64,000 nucleotides of DNA from Betaproteobacteria bacterium (GCA_016703785.1 JADJBM010000008.1:124001-188000), one strand, 5' to 3'; shown: positions 45,736 to 55,439, numbered from the stretch's first letter. Notes: a model not told the origin generated them from the letters alone. Translations and numbers: made by a program.

Positions 45736-46528
45736 CGAGCGTACCCGTCATGTCCGGATCGTCGGTCAGCGCCCGCGCCACGGCGGCGGTGCAGGCAACG
45801 GCCGGCGCGACACCGTCGGCGATGAGCTGGGCGGCGTGCACCAGCAGGCGCGTGCTGGCGCCCTCGTCGAGACCCGCGCCCTTGAGGTTGCGCGTCAGCT
45901 CGCCCAGCTTGACCAAGCGGCGCGCCGTCTCTACATCGGTGCCGCCCTCCGTGGCAACGATGCCGGCCTCGACTGCGGCCTCGGGATAGTCGAAGTCCAG
46001 CGCGACGAAGCGCTGGCGCGTGGACGGCTTGATCTCCTTCAGCACGCTCTGGTAGCCGGGGTTGTAGGACACCACCAGCATGAAGTCGGCGGGAGCGGCC
46101 ACCAACTCGCCGCGCTTGTCTATCGCGAGGATGCGGCGCGCGTCGGCGAGAGGGTGGATCACCACGGTGGTGTCCTTGCGCGCCTCGACGATCTCATCGA
46201 GATAACAAATCGCACCGGCGCGCACGGCGGCAGTAAGCGGCCCATCTACCCACACCGTCTCGTTGCCGATGATGAGGTAGCGCCCGACCAGGTCCGCCGT
46301 GGTGAGGTCGTCGTGGCAGGCCACCGTCACCAGCGGGCGCTTCAGCCGCCAGGCCATGTACTCGACGAAGCGCGTCTTGCCGCAACCGGTCGGCCCTTTC
46401 AGCAGGACCGGCAGGCGGCGGCGATGCGCCGATTCGAACAGCGCAATCTCCCCGCCGATCGGCTGGTAATAAGGTTCTTCTTCGATGCGCTGGAGCTTGG
46501 GCGCAGTGGCGTGGTGGGTTTCGGACAT
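45710..46528 (-). CDS. CbbQ/NorQ-type MoxR AAA+ ATPase
   Basis: The 272-residue protein begins with [16 protein letters not shown], then Walker [38 protein letters not shown] text ([18 protein letters not shown]), Walker [21 protein letters not shown], and sensor 1 [12 protein letters not shown]. This is the CbbQ/NorQ signature; the family forms hexameric rings that remodel a client with help from the VWA partner encoded directly downstream. The choice between CbbQ and NorQ is not decidable from the motifs I can see. Confidence 0.88.
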   Translation of the reverse strand: MSETHHATAPKLQRIEEEPYYQPIGGEIALFESAHRRRLPVLLKGPTGCGKTRFVEYMAWRLKRPLVTVACHDDLTTADLVGRYLIIGNETVWVDGPLTAAVRAGAICYLDEIVEARKDTTVVIHPLADARRILAIDKRGELVAAPADFMLVVSYNPGYQSVLKEIKPSTRQRFVALDFDYPEAAVEAGIVATEGGTDVETARRLVKLGELTRNLKGAGLDEGASTRLLVHAAQLIADGVAPAVACTAAVARALTDDPDMTGTLDDLVRAVF

Positions 46529-46628
46529 CGGCGAGATTTCCTCAATGTGTTCACAGGCATTCTAGCCCGGAGTAAGCTTTGAAATATTGACGGCTAAAGT
46601 TTAAAGGCTGGGCGCCGTTATCTCCATA

Positions 46629-48617
46629 GTGAAAGGATTCGCCCTGATCATGCCGATCCGTCTGTTCTCCGTCTTGCGACAACGCCTGCTCCTGCCGCTG
46701 GTGCATCTGGCCGGCGGCGTGCCGGCTTATCAGCAGGAAGCGCTGCGCGAGAGCGAGCGACACTTTCGCGCCATGTACGAGCTGGCGCCGCTGGCCTACC
46801 AGTCGCTCGATGCAGCGGGCGGGATACTGGATGTCAATTCAGCCTGGCTCGATCTGTTCCAGCGTCGCAAGGAGGACGTCATCGGCCGCTTCATCGGCGA
46901 CTACCTGACGGAAGCCTCGCAGGCCGTGCTCGGCGAACGATTCACGAGCTTCAAGCGCGATAACCACACCGAAGGCAATGTCTTCGAAATTGTCTGCGGC
47001 GACGGCGGGCAGCGCCTGATCACGGTGAACGGGCGTGTGTCGCGCGATGATCACGGCGAGTTCCTGTGCACCCACTGCATCCTCACCGACATCACCGAGC
47101 GCATGGAGCAGGAACGCCAGCTGCGCCTGGCGGCCAGCGTCTTCGACCATGCCAACGAAGCCATCGCCATCACCGATGCCCAGGCCAACATCGTCACCGT
47201 CAGCCCGCGCTTTACCGAGATCACCGGCTATGCGCCGGAAGAAGTGATCGGCAAGAACCCGCGCATCCTGCAATCCGGCCGCCAGGACGCCACTTTCTAC
47301 CGCGACATGTGGGCAGCGCTCGCTTCCGCGGAAGGCCACTGGGGCGGCGAGATCTGGAACAAGCGCAAGGACGGCAGCCTTTATCCGGAGTGGCTTTCCG
47401 TGTCTGCGGTGCGGAACGATGCCGGCGTAGTCATGAACTACGTCGCGATCTTTACCGACCTCAGCGAGCGCGTCGCCGCCGAACAGGCGGTCCGCAACAA
47501 CGAGCAGCGCTATCGCACGATGTTCGAGAACGCGCCGGAAGGCGTCTGGATCATCGGCGCCGATGAGTGCACCCTCGAAGTCAACCAGCATCTGTGCAAC
47601 CTGCTCGGCTACTCGCGCGAGGCCATGCTCGGGAAAAAACCGACCGACTTCGCCGACGCGGCCAATCGCCGCATTTTCGAAGCGCAGAAGCAGCATCGCG
47701 CCACGACCGTCAAACGCATGTATGAAGTCGCCCTGCTCCACCGCGACGGCCGCAGCATCCCGGTGAATTTCAGCGCCACCAGTCTTTTCGGCGAGGACGG
47801 CGCGCTGACTGCGGTGCTGGCCTTCGTCTCCGACATCACCGAGCGCAAGGCGCACGAGGAGGAAAGGCAGCGCCTGCATGCGGAACTGGAACAGCGCGTC
47901 GTCGAGCGCACCCGCGCGCTGCAGACCGCCAACCGTGAGCTGGAAGCATTTTCCTACTCCGTGTCGCATGACTTGCGCGCCCCGCTGCGCGCCATCAACG
48001 GCTTCAGCCATGCCCTGCAGGAGGAGTATGGCCCGCTGCTCGACGACAACGGGAAGAACTACCTCGCCCGCGTGCGCGCCGGCTCCGAGCGCATGGGCGA
48101 ACTCATCGACAACCTGATCGAATTGTCCCAGCTGTCGCGACGCGAAATGGATATCGCCCCGGTCGATCTGTCGGCCATCGCCAGCGAAGTGGCAGCGGAA
48201 CTGCAGGCCGGCGAGCCGTCACGCAAGGTCGAGTGGGTGGTCGCGCCGGCACTTCAGGCCAGTGGGGATGCCGTCCTGCTCCGGGTAGCGTTGATGAACC
48301 TGCTCGGCAACGCCTGGAAGTACACGGCAAAGCGCAGTGAAGCGCGCATCGAACTCGGCCTGGATGAAATCGACGGCCGCCACGTCTTTTTCGTGCGCGA
48401 CAATGGGGCGGGCTTCGACATGGCGCATGTCGGCAAGCTGTTCGGCGCCTTCCAGCGCCTGCATTCCCCCGCCGACTACCCCGGCAACGGCATCGGCCTG
48501 GCGACGGTCGCACGCATCGTCCGCCGCCATGGCGGTGAGGTCTGGGCGGAGGGTACGCCCGGGGAAGGCGCGACGTTCTACTTCACCATAAGGGAAGAAA
48601 ACATCCCTACTCATTGA
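46629..48617 (+). CDS. Soluble PAS sensor histidine kinase
   Basis: The 662-residue protein has three PAS/PAC modules (around residues 45-150, 160-285 and 290-410; for example EVIGKNPRILQSGRQDATFY, typical of redox or ligand PAS domains), a coiled linker (RLHAELEQRVVERTRALQTA), and a HisKA helix with the phospho-histidine in FSYSVSHDLRAPLRAINGFS. The ATPase domain has LLRVALMNLLGNAWKYT (N box) and DNGAGFDMAHVGKLF (G1). There is no convincing membrane span. The start is GTG 46629 or ATG 46650; neither has an ideal ribosome-binding site. It has no adjacent response regulator. Confidence 0.87.
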   Translation: MKGFALIMPIRLFSVLRQRLLLPLVHLAGGVPAYQQEALRESERHFRAMYELAPLAYQSLDAAGGILDVNSAWLDLFQRRKEDVIGRFIGDYLTEASQAVLGERFTSFKRDNHTEGNVFEIVCGDGGQRLITVNGRVSRDDHGEFLCTHCILTDITERMEQERQLRLAASVFDHANEAIAITDAQANIVTVSPRFTEITGYAPEEVIGKNPRILQSGRQDATFYRDMWAALASAEGHWGGEIWNKRKDGSLYPEWLSVSAVRNDAGVVMNYVAIFTDLSERVAAEQAVRNNEQRYRTMFENAPEGVWIIGADECTLEVNQHLCNLLGYSREAMLGKKPTDFADAANRRIFEAQKQHRATTVKRMYEVALLHRDGRSIPVNFSATSLFGEDGALTAVLAFVSDITERKAHEEERQRLHAELEQRVVERTRALQTANRELEAFSYSVSHDLRAPLRAINGFSHALQEEYGPLLDDNGKNYLARVRAGSERMGELIDNLIELSQLSRREMDIAPVDLSAIASEVAAELQAGEPSRKVEWVVAPALQASGDAVLLRVALMNLLGNAWKYTAKRSEARIELGLDEIDGRHVFFVRDNGAGFDMAHVGKLFGAFQRLHSPADYPGNGIGLATVARIVRRHGGEVWAEGTPGEGATFYFTIREENIPTH

Positions 48618-48629
48618 TTATTCGCGCTA

Positions 48630-48643
48630 TTGATTCATATCAA
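48630..48643. promoter_or_regulatory. Perfect FNR-type box upstream of the GGDEF-hemerythrin gene
   Basis: TTGATTCATATCAA matches TTGAT-N4-ATCAA at all ten fixed positions. It lies 13 bases after the kinase stop and about 180 bases before the GGDEF-hemerythrin gene. Confidence 0.6.
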
Positions 48644-48825
48644 GTTTTGCGCCAATGGGTGTTAAGCCTCTCATGTCCCTTGCCGTAATAACACCCACAT
48701 CAGCAAGGACATGCCCCGACCCTGCGTACCTTGTGATCCTGTTAATCAGGCTCGCCTTCTGATGGTTTGAGACAGTCGGTATCCGGTGCGATCCGGATGC
48801 GCCGATTGGATGGGCAGGCTCAACC

Positions 48826-50005
48826 ATGGGAGAACGGCATGCGGCCATCTGTTCCATCCACCACCCTGGGAAAACATGGGGGACACGCACCGTGACCCTG
48901 TTGGATTCCATGGCAACCCAGAGTGCCCGCGGAAACCTTGACGAGTCCGGGTCCGGGTCCGATTCCGATTCCGATTTCAACTGCGCGCCCAATCCCTGCA
49001 CTTCCCGGCTACAACTCCAGGAACGCATCGTCGAGCTGGAGAGACTGGTGTCCACCGATTGCCTGACGGGCCTGTGGAACCGGGCGCATTTCGAACGCCT
49101 GGTCGAGGCCGAACTGGACAGGAGCCTGCGCTACCGGCAAACCCTGTCCCTCATCCTGATCGACATCGATCACTTCAAACGCGCCAACGATCTCTACGGG
49201 CATCAGGCCGGCGACACGGTACTTCGGGAGCTGGCCCTCCGTCGCCAACGCCTCAATTCGTTCTTCGGACGCGCTCTTCCGCTGGGGTGGCGAGGAATTC
49301 GCCGTGCTGGCCAGCTCGACCGGCTACCGCGGCGCGGGCAGGCTGGCCGAAACCATCCGTGGGCGTGTGGCGCAGCATTCGTTTCCCGGCGTCGGCAGGA
49401 TCACCGCCAGCCTGGGCGTGGCCTAGCACGACGGCGCCGAGAGCGCCGAGGAATGGTTCCATCGCGCCGACGCAATGCTGTATGCCGCCAAGGAAGCAGG
49501 ACGTGACCGCGTGCATATCGATGCGCGCGGCAATTCCGACGCCTGGGCGGCCGACCATGGGCCTGCATCGCTCTGCCTGGTCTGGCAGGAAGCTTACGAA
49601 TGCGGTGAGCCGGACATCGACCGCGAGCATCGCGAACTGTTCAACCTGGCAAACGCATTGATCCAGGCCTCGATCACGGGGGAACAGAACCTGGATCGCA
49701 TCGGCCCTGCACTGGAGAGTCTGATCGATCACGTAGCCCGCCATTTTTCCCACGAGGAGATGCTGCTAGAGCAACATGGCTATGCGCGTCTTCCAGCGCA
49801 CCGCCGGGCGCATGCCGGATTGCTCGGTCGCGCCAACGAGCTTAAAGCCGCCGTGGCTAACGGACAGGCCAGCCTCGGCAGCATGGTCGAATTCCTCGCG
49901 AAGGACGTCGTTGCGCGGCATCTTTTCGGGGCGGACAGGGATTTCTTTCCGCTCTACAAGTCCGGCGCGGCCAGGCGCGGCACTGCCCCCGATCAGCAGG
50001 CTTGA
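48826..50005 (+). pseudogene. GGDEF diguanylate cyclase with C-terminal hemerythrin domain, broken
   Basis: The first frame gives a GGDEF domain start (CLTGLWNRAHFERLVEAELD, LILIDIDHFKRANDLYGHQA) up to about 49235. The rest of the domain is in another frame: DALFRWGGEEFAVLASS with the intact GGEEF site, then ASLGVA and an in-frame TAG at 49424-49426, then EWFHRADAMLYAAKEAGRDR. After it comes a bacteriohemerythrin domain with iron ligands (DIDREHRELF, HVARHFSHEEMLLEQHGY, HRRAH, HLFGAD). One C fewer in CCC at 49235-49237 fixes the frame, but the TAG (GAG by one change) remains, so the gene is probably inactive as a cyclase. The hemerythrin part could still be made from ATG 49475. The N-terminus has a GGGTCC/GATTCC hexamer repeat coding SGSGSDSDSD. 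Confidence 0.78.
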
Positions 50006-50010
50006 ATCCC

Positions 50011-50412
50011 ATGGCGCTGCTCAACTGGAAAAACGATTACCAGCTCGGCAACGCGCTGATCGACCGGGACCACCGGCAGCTGTTCGAGCTGATCAACTCC
50101 TTTCACTACGAATTCATCCAGAATCGAAACCGCGTGGAGATCCTTCGCCTGCTGAATGATCTGGTGAGGTATTGCGAGGAGCATTTCGGACGTGAGGAGG
50201 CGATGATGGCCAACCAAGCCTACCCGGGCCTGGAACAGCACCTGCAGAAACACGCCGAACTATTTGAAACGATCTTCGCGCTTCAAACCAAGTTGGAAGC
50301 CGATGCCATCAGGATGGAGCAGGAAACCGTCGCGTTCCTCAGACACTGGCTGACCGACCACATCGCCGAGGAGGACAGGGCTTTCGCCCGCTTTCTTGCC
50401 AACCCTGCCTGA
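50011..50412 (+). CDS. Bacteriohemerythrin
   Basis: This 133-residue single-domain hemerythrin carries all di-iron ligands: H in IDRDHRQLFELIN, H and E in HYEFIQNR/CEEHFGREEAMM, H in LEQHLQKHAELFE, and H-x4-D in DHIAEEDRAF. It would bind O2 reversibly in the cytoplasm, for storage or delivery. ATG 50011 gives MALLNWKNDYQLGNALIDRD, the usual N-terminus; a TTG at 50002 is also open. It directly follows the GGDEF-hemerythrin gene, which points to a shared role in oxygen sensing. Confidence 0.93.
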   Translation: MALLNWKNDYQLGNALIDRDHRQLFELINSFHYEFIQNRNRVEILRLLNDLVRYCEEHFGREEAMMANQAYPGLEQHLQKHAELFETIFALQTKLEADAIRMEQETVAFLRHWLTDHIAEEDRAFARFLANPA

Positions 50413-50429
50413 GCGCGATGCGCTCAGGC
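50407..50429. terminator. Hairpin at the end of the bacteriohemerythrin gene
   Basis: GCCTGAGCGC pairs perfectly with GCGCTCAGGC around a GAT loop. The gene's stop codon lies inside the stem. There is no clear T-run, so it may act mainly in RNA stability or as a weak bidirectional terminator between convergent genes. Confidence 0.5.
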
Positions 50430-50455
50430 GGCGAAATACCCGGGACAAACCTGCT

Positions 50456-51376
50456 TTAGTCGTCGAATCCCTCGTCCTGCGGATCCTCTTCGTTTGCCAT
50501 CTTCTCGGCCGCCTCGCGTTCGGCCTGCTGCGCCTTGGCACGCGCCTGCTCGCGGCGCTTGTCCGCCGCTTCCTTGTGCAGGGGAATCGACTCCTCGCCG
50601 AACAGCACCTGGCGCAGGAAGCGGTAGCCGAACTGCATGAGGGCTTCCTCGCTTTCGAGCGAATCGCCGAGCATCGACTGAAGCTCGGCCTCAGGCAGAT
50701 CGTAGAGCTCCTTGAACGGGCCGCTGTCGACGAAGGCGCGGAAGGTGTCGATGTCGTAACAGGTCATGAAGAAGAGCTGGCGGCTGCGTACCGACGGCTT
50801 GCCGACAGTCGGGCCGGAGGATTTCTTCTTCAGCACCAGCTGGCGCCAGCCGCGCCCCATCTCGTCGTAAGTATCGAGACCCTGCTCGGCGCGGTAGTCG
50901 TTGATGGTCAGGCTGCGCGGCTCCTGGTGGCCAAGACAGTGGTCCTCCTTGACCAGCGCATAGGCATCGCGGTCGACGTACTCGTCCTGCTTGCGCATGG
51001 AAAGCAGCGCCACCGGGTAGTAGCGGCAGGCAGTGGGCCGGTCCTCGTACACGCCGCAGCCCTCCGGCTTCATGAACTGGCAGGCACTGCCGCCCTCGAC
51101 CGGCTTCATCTTGATGCCGGCGATGCCATCCTTCTCCATCTCGTAGGGCACGGCGTACTGCTGCAGGAAGGCCGCCGAGGCCAGCCCCAGACGGCGCTTC
51201 AGGCGCAGGATGTCGTAGGGCGTCAGCGAGATGTCGATGTTGCTGCAGCAGGCATTCCAGCAGGCGATGCCCTTGCGGCACTGGAACTGGATGGTCTTGC
51301 TGCCGTCGTGCATCGCAGGCACAACGGGGCTTTCGGGGAAAGGCAGATCCTTCGCCATGTAGGTGTCCATGCTCAT
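50456..51376 (-). CDS. YkgJ-family cysteine-cluster protein
   Basis: The protein of about 306 residues starts MSMDTYMAKDLPFP at ATG 51376 with AAGAGGT upstream. It has the YkgJ-type (CxxCxxxCC-like) zinc/iron cysteine pattern: FQCRKGIACWNACCSNIDIS, then CQFMKPEGCGVYEDRPTACR, later HCLGHQ. The C-terminal third is a long charged helix (RREQARAKAQQAEREAAEKM). The function is unknown. It lies downstream of aprA on the same strand but beyond a terminator, so it is probably a separate unit. Confidence 0.82.
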   Translation of the reverse strand: MSMDTYMAKDLPFPESPVVPAMHDGSKTIQFQCRKGIACWNACCSNIDISLTPYDILRLKRRLGLASAAFLQQYAVPYEMEKDGIAGIKMKPVEGGSACQFMKPEGCGVYEDRPTACRYYPVALLSMRKQDEYVDRDAYALVKEDHCLGHQEPRSLTINDYRAEQGLDTYDEMGRGWRQLVLKKKSSGPTVGKPSVRSRQLFFMTCYDIDTFRAFVDSGPFKELYDLPEAELQSMLGDSLESEEALMQFGYRFLRQVLFGEESIPLHKEAADKRREQARAKAQQAEREAAEKMANEEDPQDEGFDD

Positions 51377-51460
51377 ACCTCTTGATCTTTCTGTTCGATG
51401 CCCGGAATCATAGTCCGGCTTGTTGCGAACCACCAACCCACTTCGTCAATGGGGGCTTGA

Positions 51461-51490
51461 AAACAAACCGGGCGCCTTGCGGCGCCCGGA
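51461..51490 (-). terminator. Terminator of the sat-aprBA operon
   Basis: CCGGGCGCC (51469-51477) pairs with GGCGCCCGG (51482-51490); on the minus strand TTTGTTTTC follows. It begins 28 bases after the aprA stop. Confidence 0.88.
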
Positions 51491-51517
51491 TGCAATTTCC
51501 AGCTGCGTGCGCTTGAC

Positions 51518-53542
51518 TTAGTGCGCGGCCGCCTTGAACAGCTTCGACTTGTCGACCAGGTCGACGTGCTTGCGCTTGAAGCAGGTCCACTTCTTCGACT
51601 GCTTGTCATAGACCGAGTTCACGAAGCAGTGCCAGTTCTCCTCATCGACGAAGTTCTTGTCGGTGCGGTAGTAGAAGCCCGGGTAGCGGCTCTCCTCGCG
51701 GAACTGGATGTGCTTCATGTGGGCTTCGGCGGTCAGGATGCGGTGGTAGTTCTCCCAGGCGCGCAGCAGTTCGTGCAGGTCCTTGGCGCGCATCTTGGCA
51801 GCGTCTTCCTTGAGCATCTCGAGCTTCTCTTCCGCCACGGCAAGCATCTTGTCGTTGGTGTTGTAGTAGGTGGCGACGCCGGCGACATACTCGTCCATGA
51901 TCTTCTGCAGACGCATCTGCAGCATCTTCGGCGTGATGTAGTTCGGGTTCACGTCGATGGCGGTGGTGTAGTCCTTGTGCTCGAGGAAGTTGCGCACCGG
52001 CTTGTAGATCTCCTCGGCCAACTGGGCGGGATCGGTATCCAGCTCGACCTTCCAGTCCTTGTTGTCGAGGGCGTACTTGATCATGGCCTTGGAAGCCAGG
52101 CGACCTTCGGTGTGCGAACCGGAAGAGAACTTGTGGCCGGAGGCGCCCACGCCGTCGCCAGCGGTGAACAAGCCCTTGACCGTGGTCATCGAGCGGTAGC
52201 CCCAGTTCCAGCCCTTCGGCAGGTGGTCGGGCGCACCCGGCAGTTCCTCGGTGGTCGGCGCGCCGAGATCGGTCGGGCCGGACACCCAGATGCCGCAGCA
52301 ACCGGAGTGCGAACCGAGCAGATACGGCTCGGTCGGCATCAGCTCGGACATCTTCTTCTCGGGCTCGATGTTCTCGCCGACCCAGATGCCGCACTGGCCG
52401 ATGCACATGTCGAGGAAGTCTTCCCAGGCTTCCGCTTCCAGGTGCTTCACTTCCTTCGGCGTCAGCGTCTCGCGCAGCTTGGCCAGCGCGGTAACGGTGT
52501 CCATGTAAATCGGGCCGCGGCCTTCCTTCATCTCTTTCAGCATGAGGTGGTTGCGCAGGCAGGAGGCGGGAACGGCGGCCTGCCCGTAGGGCGGGTAGTC
52601 GTTCAGCATCTCCTTGTTCTTGGTCATGTAGTTCTCGCCGTAGGCATTGGTGGCCTGCGCCTTGAAGAGCAGGAACCAGGCGCCGACCGGGCCGTAGCCG
52701 TCCTTGAAGCGGGCCGGCACGAAGCGGTTTTCCATCATGGTCAGCTCGGCGCCGGCTTCCGCCGCCATGGCGTAGGTCGAGCCGGCATTCCACACCGGGT
52801 ACCAGGCGCGGCCCGAACCCTCGCCCACCGAACGCGGACGGAACAGGTTCACGCAACCGCCGGCGGCGAGCATGACGGCCTTGGCCTTGTATACGTAGAT
52901 GCGGTTCTCGCGCACGGAGAAGCCGACTGCACCGGCGATGCGCGACGGATCGTTCTTGTCGTTCACCAGCTTGACGATGAAGACACGCTCCTGGATGCGA
53001 TCCAGGCCGAGCGCCTTCTTGGCCGCCTCGGCGACGATCCACTTGTAGGATTCGCCGTTGATCATGATCTGCCACTTGCCCGAACGCACCGGCTTGCCGC
53101 CGTCCTTGAGCGCCGGCAGGCCTTCGCGCTGCGACTCGGCGCCGTCATGGCGCACGCCCTCGGCGTCGGTTTTCCAGATCGGCAGGCCCCACTCCTCGAA
53201 CAGGTGCACCGAGTCGTCGACGTTGCGGCCGAGGTCATAGGCCAGGTCGTCGCGGGTGATGCCCATCAGGTCATTGGAGACCATGCGGGCGTAGTCGGCG
53301 GGATCCTGCTCGGGGCCGATGTAGGTGTTGATGGCGGACAGGCCCTGGGCCACGGCGCCGGAGCGGTCCATGGCGGCCTTGTCGACCAGCTTGATCTTCA
53401 GTTCGGTGCCGGTCTCGGCCTTGACGGCCTCGGCCCAGCGCATCATTTCGTATGCGGTTCCGCAGCAGGCCATGCCGCCGCCGATCAGCAGGATATCCAG
53501 GTCTTCCTGGACGATCTCGGGTTTGTCAAAAGTTCCAGACAT
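51518..53542 (-). CDS. aprA: Adenylylsulfate reductase alpha subunit
   Basis: AprA is the FAD subunit that, in sulfur oxidisers, combines sulfite with AMP to form APS, releasing two electrons. The 674-residue protein begins MSGTFDKPEIVQEDLDILLI and has the FAD-binding GGGMACCGTAYE, the fumarate-reductase-like core, and typical AprA text such as GSHSGCCGIWVSGPTD and HKFSSGSHTEGRLASKAM. It follows aprB by 59 bases. No aprM is present; the Qmo-Hdr complex some 15 kb away is the likely electron partner. Confidence 0.97.
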   Translation of the reverse strand: MSGTFDKPEIVQEDLDILLIGGGMACCGTAYEMMRWAEAVKAETGTELKIKLVDKAAMDRSGAVAQGLSAINTYIGPEQDPADYARMVSNDLMGITRDDLAYDLGRNVDDSVHLFEEWGLPIWKTDAEGVRHDGAESQREGLPALKDGGKPVRSGKWQIMINGESYKWIVAEAAKKALGLDRIQERVFIVKLVNDKNDPSRIAGAVGFSVRENRIYVYKAKAVMLAAGGCVNLFRPRSVGEGSGRAWYPVWNAGSTYAMAAEAGAELTMMENRFVPARFKDGYGPVGAWFLLFKAQATNAYGENYMTKNKEMLNDYPPYGQAAVPASCLRNHLMLKEMKEGRGPIYMDTVTALAKLRETLTPKEVKHLEAEAWEDFLDMCIGQCGIWVGENIEPEKKMSELMPTEPYLLGSHSGCCGIWVSGPTDLGAPTTEELPGAPDHLPKGWNWGYRSMTTVKGLFTAGDGVGASGHKFSSGSHTEGRLASKAMIKYALDNKDWKVELDTDPAQLAEEIYKPVRNFLEHKDYTTAIDVNPNYITPKMLQMRLQKIMDEYVAGVATYYNTNDKMLAVAEEKLEMLKEDAAKMRAKDLHELLRAWENYHRILTAEAHMKHIQFREESRYPGFYYRTDKNFVDEENWHCFVNSVYDKQSKKWTCFKRKHVDLVDKSKLFKAAAH

Positions 53543-53601
53543 TGCAGTCACCTTGTTGGGCGGGCGATTCATCCGCCCGCAAAAATTCGTTGGTTGTTCG
53601 G

Positions 53602-54066
53602 TCACTTCTTGCGCGGATTGCCGGCGCGGTAGCCACCCATGACGTCCTTGGTGAAGACGCCAGGCTTGTCGAGTTCGGCCATCTTGGGCATCGGCTTGCC
53701 GCCGTAGGGATCGATCGAGCCCTCGGAAGTGGTGCGGATGGGGAACTTGAAGCGCTTCAGGGTGCCGTTGCGGAACTTGATGGTCCACATGATGGAGTCG
53801 GAACCGCGCAGGGGCTGAACCGAGCCGCCCAGCGGCACGATGTCGGCGTAGTGGCGCACTTCGATGGCGTTCTGCGGGCAGATCTTGACGCAGGAGTAGC
53901 ACTCCCAGCACTGCTCGGGCTCCTGGTTCCAGGCCTTCATGGCGTGGCCGGTGGCCGAGCCATCCTTGTCCAGCATCATCAGGTCATGCGGGCAGATGTA
54001 CATGCAAGCGGTCTTGTCCTGGCCCTTGCAGCCATCGCATTTTTCGGTACGTACAAAGGTTGGCAT
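53602..54066 (-). CDS. aprB: Adenylylsulfate reductase beta subunit
   Basis: AprB carries two [4Fe-4S] clusters that take electrons from the FAD of AprA. The 154-residue protein has CDGCKGQDKTACMYICPHD and CWECYSCVKICPQNAIEV, and a C-terminal tail (RAGNPRKK) that wraps around AprA in known structures. An AAGGAGAAG-type site precedes the ATG. A hairpin with a T-run lies between it and sat. Confidence 0.97.
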   Translation of the reverse strand: MPTFVRTEKCDGCKGQDKTACMYICPHDLMMLDKDGSATGHAMKAWNQEPEQCWECYSCVKICPQNAIEVRHYADIVPLGGSVQPLRGSDSIMWTIKFRNGTLKRFKFPIRTTSEGSIDPYGGKPMPKMAELDKPGVFTKDVMGGYRAGNPRKK

Positions 54067-54078
54067 TTTTCCTTCTCC

Positions 54079-54109
54079 TAAAAAACGACACCGGCACTGG
54101 TGTGCCGGC
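54079..54109 (-). terminator. Hairpin between sat and aprB (intra-operon attenuator)
   Basis: On the minus strand CCGGCAC and GTGCCGG form a seven-pair stem around ACCA, followed by TGTCGTTTTTTAGG. It ends just before the aprB ribosome-binding site. Readthrough must occur for aprBA unless these have their own promoter. Confidence 0.65.
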
Positions 54110-54125
54110 GCAATCCAAAAAACAA

Positions 54126-55334
54126 CTATCGGGCCGAGTGACCGGCCAGCTTGATTTCGACCTTCTCGGTCAGCCCCGCGTAGTAGGCGCGCAGGATTTC
54201 CAGCACTTCAGGCCGTGAGAACTCTCCCGGAACATCGTCTCCCTCGGACAGCATCTTGCGCAGCTTGGTGCCGGACAGCAGCAGCCGGTCGGCATCGCCG
54301 TGCGGGCAGGTGCGCGCCGAAGCCATGCCGCCGCACTTGTAGCACCAGAACGTCCAGTCGATCTTCAGCGGCAGGGTTTCCAGCGAACCCTTCGGGATCT
54401 CGTCGAAGATGTGGTGGGCGTCGAAGGGGCCGTAGTAGCTGCCGACGCCGGCATGGTCGCGGCCGACGATGAGGTGCGAGCAGCCGTAGTTCTGGCGGAA
54501 CAGCGCGTGCAGCAGCGCCTCGCGCGGGCCGGCATAGCGCATGTCGAGCGGATAGCCGGCCTGCACCACGGTCTTCTTGACGAAATACAGCTCGGCCAGC
54601 GTGGCGATCGCATCGGAGCGCACGTCGGCGGGGATGTCGCCGGGCTTGAGATTGCCGAGCAGGGAATGGATCAGCACGCCGTCGCAGGTTTCGATGGCCA
54701 CCTTGGCCAGGTACTCGTGCGAGCGATGCATCGGGTTGCGCGTCTGGAAGGCGGCGACCTTCGACCAGCCGTAGGATTCGAACAGGGCGCGGGTCTGCGC
54801 CGGGGTCATGAACAGCTCGCCGTACTTCGATGGGAACTCGGCCTGCGAGAGCACCTTCACCGTGCCGGCGAGGTTGATGTCGCCCTGTTCCATCACCATC
54901 TTGACGCCGGGATGCTCCAGGTCGGTGGTCTTGAAGACCATGGCGCACTCGTGCGCCTTGTCGATGGCGTACTTCTCGGTGACCTTCATGGTGGCGAGGA
55001 TCTCGCCGCTGTCCGGATCGAGCAGCGCGATATCTGAACCGGTCTTGATGCCGTCGGCGACGACTTCGTCGGTGGACAGCGTAATGGGTATCGGCCAGAA
55101 CAGACCATTGGCCATTTTCATGCCGTCGCACACGCCTTGCCAGTCGCTGTGCGTCATGAAGCCGTCGAGCGGCGTGAAGCCGCCGATGCCCAGCATGATG
55201 ATGTCGCCCTTCTCGCGCGAACTGACCTTGATTTTGGGCAGCGTCTGTGCGCGGGCCAGTTCGGCCTTGAGCGCTTCGCCCTGCAGCAACAGGGGCCTTA
55301 GCGCGCCCCCGCCGTGCGGATTGACCAATGCCAT
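54126..55334 (-). CDS. sat: ATP sulfurylase (dissimilatory)
   Basis: Sat converts APS and pyrophosphate to ATP and sulfate, conserving energy at the last step of sulfite oxidation. The 402-residue homo-oligomeric form has the active-site motifs [14 protein letters not shown] and [20 protein letters not shown], and the zinc-binding [13 protein letters not shown] segment. It is the first gene of sat-aprB-aprA. A perfect FNR-type box lies about 106 bases upstream of its ATG. Confidence 0.97.
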   Translation of the reverse strand: MALVNPHGGGALRPLLLQGEALKAELARAQTLPKIKVSSREKGDIIMLGIGGFTPLDGFMTHSDWQGVCDGMKMANGLFWPIPITLSTDEVVADGIKTGSDIALLDPDSGEILATMKVTEKYAIDKAHECAMVFKTTDLEHPGVKMVMEQGDINLAGTVKVLSQAEFPSKYGELFMTPAQTRALFESYGWSKVAAFQTRNPMHRSHEYLAKVAIETCDGVLIHSLLGNLKPGDIPADVRSDAIATLAELYFVKKTVVQAGYPLDMRYAGPREALLHALFRQNYGCSHLIVGRDHAGVGSYYGPFDAHHIFDEIPKGSLETLPLKIDWTFWCYKCGGMASARTCPHGDADRLLLSGTKLRKMLSEGDDVPGEFSRPEVLEILRAYYAGLTEKVEIKLAGHSAR

Positions 55335-55439
55335 TACGTCTCCTCTCTATAGCCTTTTTTGAATTGGTGCGAAGGCTAACACTTCCGGGAAGGCGCAATA
55401 ATCGTTTTATTTTATTGGGAAATAGGGGGGGTCGATTTT

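Noticed and set aside
48950..48980. Hexamer repeat in the GGDEF gene as a mobile or regulatory repeat
   Set aside because: It has only about five units coding a Ser-Gly/Ser-Asp linker; simple slippage in a linker explains it.
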